Origin: Paenibacillus gorillae
Lineage (GTDB): Bacteria; Bacillota; Bacilli; Paenibacillales; Paenibacillaceae
Direction of reading: 5' to 3'
DNA length: 64,000 bases
NCBI RefSeq assembly: GCF_000513275.1
Contig: NZ_CBVJ010000099.1
Span: forward strand, 1-64,000
Shown here: in pieces, positions 61,748 to 64,000 of the stretch
Layout: each line of letters begins with the position of its first letter
How positions within the stretch are numbered: position 1 is the stretch's first letter
The notes under the pieces: model-generated
What the model was told of the DNA's origin: nothing
Database searches by the model: none
Seen by the model: only the letters and a program-made list of their open reading frames with translations
Program-made: the position numbers and the translations under genes

Positions 61748-61798
61748 ATAATAATGTGTGCGGATGCTGATCGCTCTCCTCTCGTGAATGAAGGTAAT

Positions 61799-61828
61799 CG
61801 CAATATTTTCATATTGGAACGCAATATT
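61799..61828 (+). promoter_or_regulatory. tandem AraC-type operator boxes
   Basis: CGCAATATT occurs at 61799-61807 and 61820-61828, identical over nine bases and 21 bp apart, two DNA turns. The downstream copy ends 6 bases before the predicted -35 at 61835, the class II position for an AraC activator. Confidence 0.65.
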
Positions 61829-61834
61829 CGATTA

Positions 61835-61863
61835 TTTACTGTTATTATCGTTGTTTCTAGAAT
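61835..61863 (+). promoter_or_regulatory. promoter of the GH42 gene
   Basis: TTTACT, a 17-base spacer and TAGAAT. The weak -35 fits an activator-dependent promoter. Confidence 0.6.
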
Positions 61864-61867
61864 AAAG

Positions 61868-61897
61868 GATAAGATTCAGATTCTGCAATATCTTATC
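61868..61897 (+). promoter_or_regulatory. inverted repeat in the GH42 leader
   Basis: GATAAGAT and ATCTTATC, perfect 8-bp arms with a 14-base loop, just after the expected transcription start. It could be an operator for a second regulator or an mRNA hairpin. Confidence 0.5.
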
Positions 61898-61922
61898 ATT
61901 CAGTCGACTGGAGGTTCACATA

Positions 61923-64000
61923 ATGAAACAACTTAACCCGCTGGACGAGCTGCGGCTTGGTGTATGCTATTACCCGGAACATTGGGAGGAATCGTTGTGG
62001 GAGGATGATTTGCTTCGGATGAAGGAGCTCGGCTTCTCAGTCATTCGCATTGCCGAGTTTGCATGGGCAATCTTCGAACCGGAGGAGGGACGCTTCAGCT
62101 TCGAGCTGTTCGACCGTTTTCTGGAGCTGGCTGCAAAGCTGGAGATGAAGGTCATTATGGGCACCCCGACCGCCACACCTCCCGCATGGCTGACACATAA
62201 ATATCCTGAGGTGCTGAACGTTACCTTCGAAGGAGTGACACTGCAGCATGGCCTGCGCCGCCACTACAATTACAGCAGTCCGAAATACCGGGAACTGTCG
62301 GCGCGCATCACGCTGGAGATGGCTGAGCATTATGCCGACCATCCGGCTATTATCGGCTGGCAGATCGACAATGAATTCAATTGCGAGATCACCGTCTTCT
62401 ATGCGGATGCCGATCACCTCGCTTTCCGGCAATGGCTGAAGAAGAAGTACGGCAGTCTGGATGCGCTGAACAAGGCGTGGGGTACCGTCTTCTGGAGCCA
62501 AACCTATTCGGATTGGGAGCAGGTTTTTCTGCCGCGTCCTAACGCTGTCGGCTACCAGCCGAATCCGCATCAGGCGCTCGACGAGAAACGGTTTATCTCG
62601 GACAATACAATAGCCTTCGCCAAGATTCAGGCGGATATTTTACGCGAGCAGGCGCCCCGCCACTGGGTAACGACGAACGGGATGTTCAGTCATTTGGACA
62701 ATCATCGGATGAACGACGAGCTGCTGGATTTCTTCAGCTATGATTCCTATCCGCAGTTCTCCACAATATTCTACGATGCCAATGAGCAAAATCCGCTCGC
62801 CGATCGCGGTTGGAGCCTAAGCTTAAGCGCCGTGCGGTCGATCTCGCCGAACTTTGCCATTATGGAGCAGCAGGCCGGACCCGGCGGTTGGGTTAACCGC
62901 ATCGACATGCCTTCCCCGAAGCCAGGGCAAATGCGCCTCTGGACGTACCAGTCCATCGCACATGGCGCTGACATGGTGCTCTACTTCCGCTGGCGCACGG
63001 CGACGTTCGGCAACGAAATGTACTGGCATGGGTTGCACGACTACGACAACCGTCCGAACCGCCGGGTTCTTGAGGCGGGAAAAGTTGGTTCGGAGCTCGC
63101 TGCGATAGGTGATAGAGTCGTGGGCAGCCGCTTCCAGGCGGACGTCGCTATCGTCCGCGACTACGACAATGAGTGGGACGGCGAATACGATGTGTGGCAT
63201 GGGCCATACAGCTGGAAGAGCGGCAAGGAATGGTTCAAGGCGCTGCAAAAGCGCCATATCCCGAGCGACGTCGTATACTTGCGCAGCCATACGACAGCCG
63301 AAGAACTGAAGCGTTACCGGGTGCTGATCTATCCGCATCCGGCCATCATGCGCGATGAGACAGCGGCGATGCTGGAGCAGTATGTGCGGGAGGGCGGCAC
63401 CGTTATATTCGGCTGCCGGACCGGCTACAAGGATGAACGCGGCCATTGTTATATGCGTCCGTTCCCTGGCGCTGCCGCTGCGCTGTGCGGCATCCGCGTC
63501 GAGGAGTTCACGAAGCTGAACGGGAACCGGAAGCCGACGCTGATGCAGTGGAAGCATGATGGCAGACCAGTGACGGCCGCCGAGGACTTCAATGATATTC
63601 TCGAAGTGACCGCTAGTGAGACGGTTGAGGTGATGGCCGAGTATGCTTCGGACTATTATGCTGGGAAGCCTGCGGTTACCCGCAACACTTTCGGTGGCGG
63701 GGACGGTGGCAGAGACGGGGCTGAGGCTGGGACTAGTGCTGCAGGTGCAGCTGGGGCTGTATGGTATTACGGCGCTGTATTCAACGAAGATGCCGCCGGG
63801 CAGATCATCAAGCTGCTGGGGCTTCGCTCCCCCGCCGCCGATTGGGCCGAGCTGCCAGCGCAGGTTGAGCTGGCTATTCGAGCTGGAGCGTCGAGAACGC
63901 TGGCCTTCCTGCTCAACTACGGGGAGACGGCAGCGCAGATTAAGCTTCACAAGCCAATGAAAGAGCTGCTGACCGGCGCTACACTGTCCGGCGAAGTCGA
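61923..64000 (+). CDS. GH42 beta-galactosidase (3' end missing)
   Basis: Cytoplasmic beta-galactosidase/arabinogalactan-processing enzyme; 692 codons are in the window and the frame is still open at 64000. The TIM barrel (about 10-390) has the acid/base E151 in WQIDNEFN and the nucleophile E315 in AIMEQQAGPG. The trimerisation domain (about 395-610) and start of the C-terminal beta domain follow. The usual length is about 670-690, so only a short C-terminal part should lie outside. A Gly/Ala/Asp-rich segment at about 590-613 is not typical. GGAGGTTC lies upstream of the ATG. It is controlled by the divergent AraC gene. Confidence 0.93.
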   Translation, partial: MKQLNPLDELRLGVCYYPEHWEESLWEDDLLRMKELGFSVIRIAEFAWAIFEPEEGRFSFELFDRFLELAAKLEMKVIMGTPTATPPAWLTHKYPEVLNVTFEGVTLQHGLRRHYNYSSPKYRELSARITLEMAEHYADHPAIIGWQIDNEFNCEITVFYADADHLAFRQWLKKKYGSLDALNKAWGTVFWSQTYSDWEQVFLPRPNAVGYQPNPHQALDEKRFISDNTIAFAKIQADILREQAPRHWVTTNGMFSHLDNHRMNDELLDFFSYDSYPQFSTIFYDANEQNPLADRGWSLSLSAVRSISPNFAIMEQQAGPGGWVNRIDMPSPKPGQMRLWTYQSIAHGADMVLYFRWRTATFGNEMYWHGLHDYDNRPNRRVLEAGKVGSELAAIGDRVVGSRFQADVAIVRDYDNEWDGEYDVWHGPYSWKSGKEWFKALQKRHIPSDVVYLRSHTTAEELKRYRVLIYPHPAIMRDETAAMLEQYVREGGTVIFGCRTGYKDERGHCYMRPFPGAAAALCGIRVEEFTKLNGNRKPTLMQWKHDGRPVTAAEDFNDILEVTASETVEVMAEYASDYYAGKPAVTRNTFGGGDGGRDGAEAGTSAAGAAGAVWYYGAVFNEDAAGQIIKLLGLRSPAADWAELPAQVELAIRAGASRTLAFLLNYGETAAQIKLHKPMKELLTGATLSGEV

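Overview
The window is chromosomal DNA from a Gram-positive, low-to-middle GC Bacillota bacterium, most likely a Paenibacillus or close relative. The evidence is strong AGGAGG-type ribosome binding sites, four lipoprotein-dependent sugar ABC transporters of the LplABC/YtcQ-YteP-YtcP type, YesM/YesN-type two-component pairs with AraC output domains, a YesS-like membrane AraC regulator, CcpA cre-like boxes and a c-di-AMP (ydaO/yuaA) riboswitch. I saw no rRNA, tRNA, insertion sequence, phage gene or CRISPR array.

Layout. 1-629: a 51-bp palindromic tandem array, a heptamer satellite and no gene. 630-7714 (- strand): ABC transporter plus sensor kinase/regulator (LplB, LplC, binding lipoprotein, YesM, YesN). 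7948-9455 (-): four small unrecognised membrane or secreted proteins in a row. 9605-11085 (-): a KamA-family radical SAM enzyme behind a c-di-AMP riboswitch with its own promoter and terminator. 11421-22297 (-): YesN, YesM, LplB, LplC and binding lipoprotein, then a GH2 enzyme and a GH88 unsaturated glucuronyl hydrolase, with repeats in between. 22430-23594: about 1.2 kb of interspersed and tandem repeats. 23649-31287: small housekeeping or accessory genes (P-loop protein, TlpA-like thioredoxin, PAS-GGDEF cyclase, LOG protein, lipoprotein, GNAT, DinB and an ECF sigma factor with a long C-terminal domain). 31667-33587: a PhyH dioxygenase and a divergent AraC regulator. 33807-40544 (-): a third YesN/YesM/LplABC set. 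40888-43594 (+): a MocDEF-like desaturase (frameshifted), Rieske ferredoxin and ferredoxin reductase set. 43678-57485 (-): one apparent 14-gene operon with transporter, GH43, ThuA-like protein, zinc dehydrogenase, five xylose-isomerase-like TIM barrels, alpha/beta hydrolase, a Gfo/Idh/MocA oxidoreductase and a sensor-less AraC protein. 57662-61747 (-): three AraC-type regulators. 61923-64000 (+): a GH42 beta-galactosidase that runs off the end.

Most of the window is therefore four sugar-acquisition loci. Sensor kinases or AraC proteins detect a glycan-derived sugar, the LplABC-type transporters import oligosaccharides (no ATPase is encoded here, so a shared MsmX-like ATPase is expected elsewhere), and cytoplasmic glycosidases and redox or isomerase enzymes process them. 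CcpA repression is suggested by cre-like boxes at two or three places.

The observations most worth following are the c-di-AMP riboswitch in front of a KamA-family enzyme, the ECF sigma factor fused to what looks like a degenerate peptidase-MA domain, the 14-gene operon with five divergent TIM barrels, the four-gene membrane cassette of unknown function, the large TTCGC...GCGAA repeat family, and tandem 9-bp boxes 21 bp apart directly upstream of the GH42 promoter.
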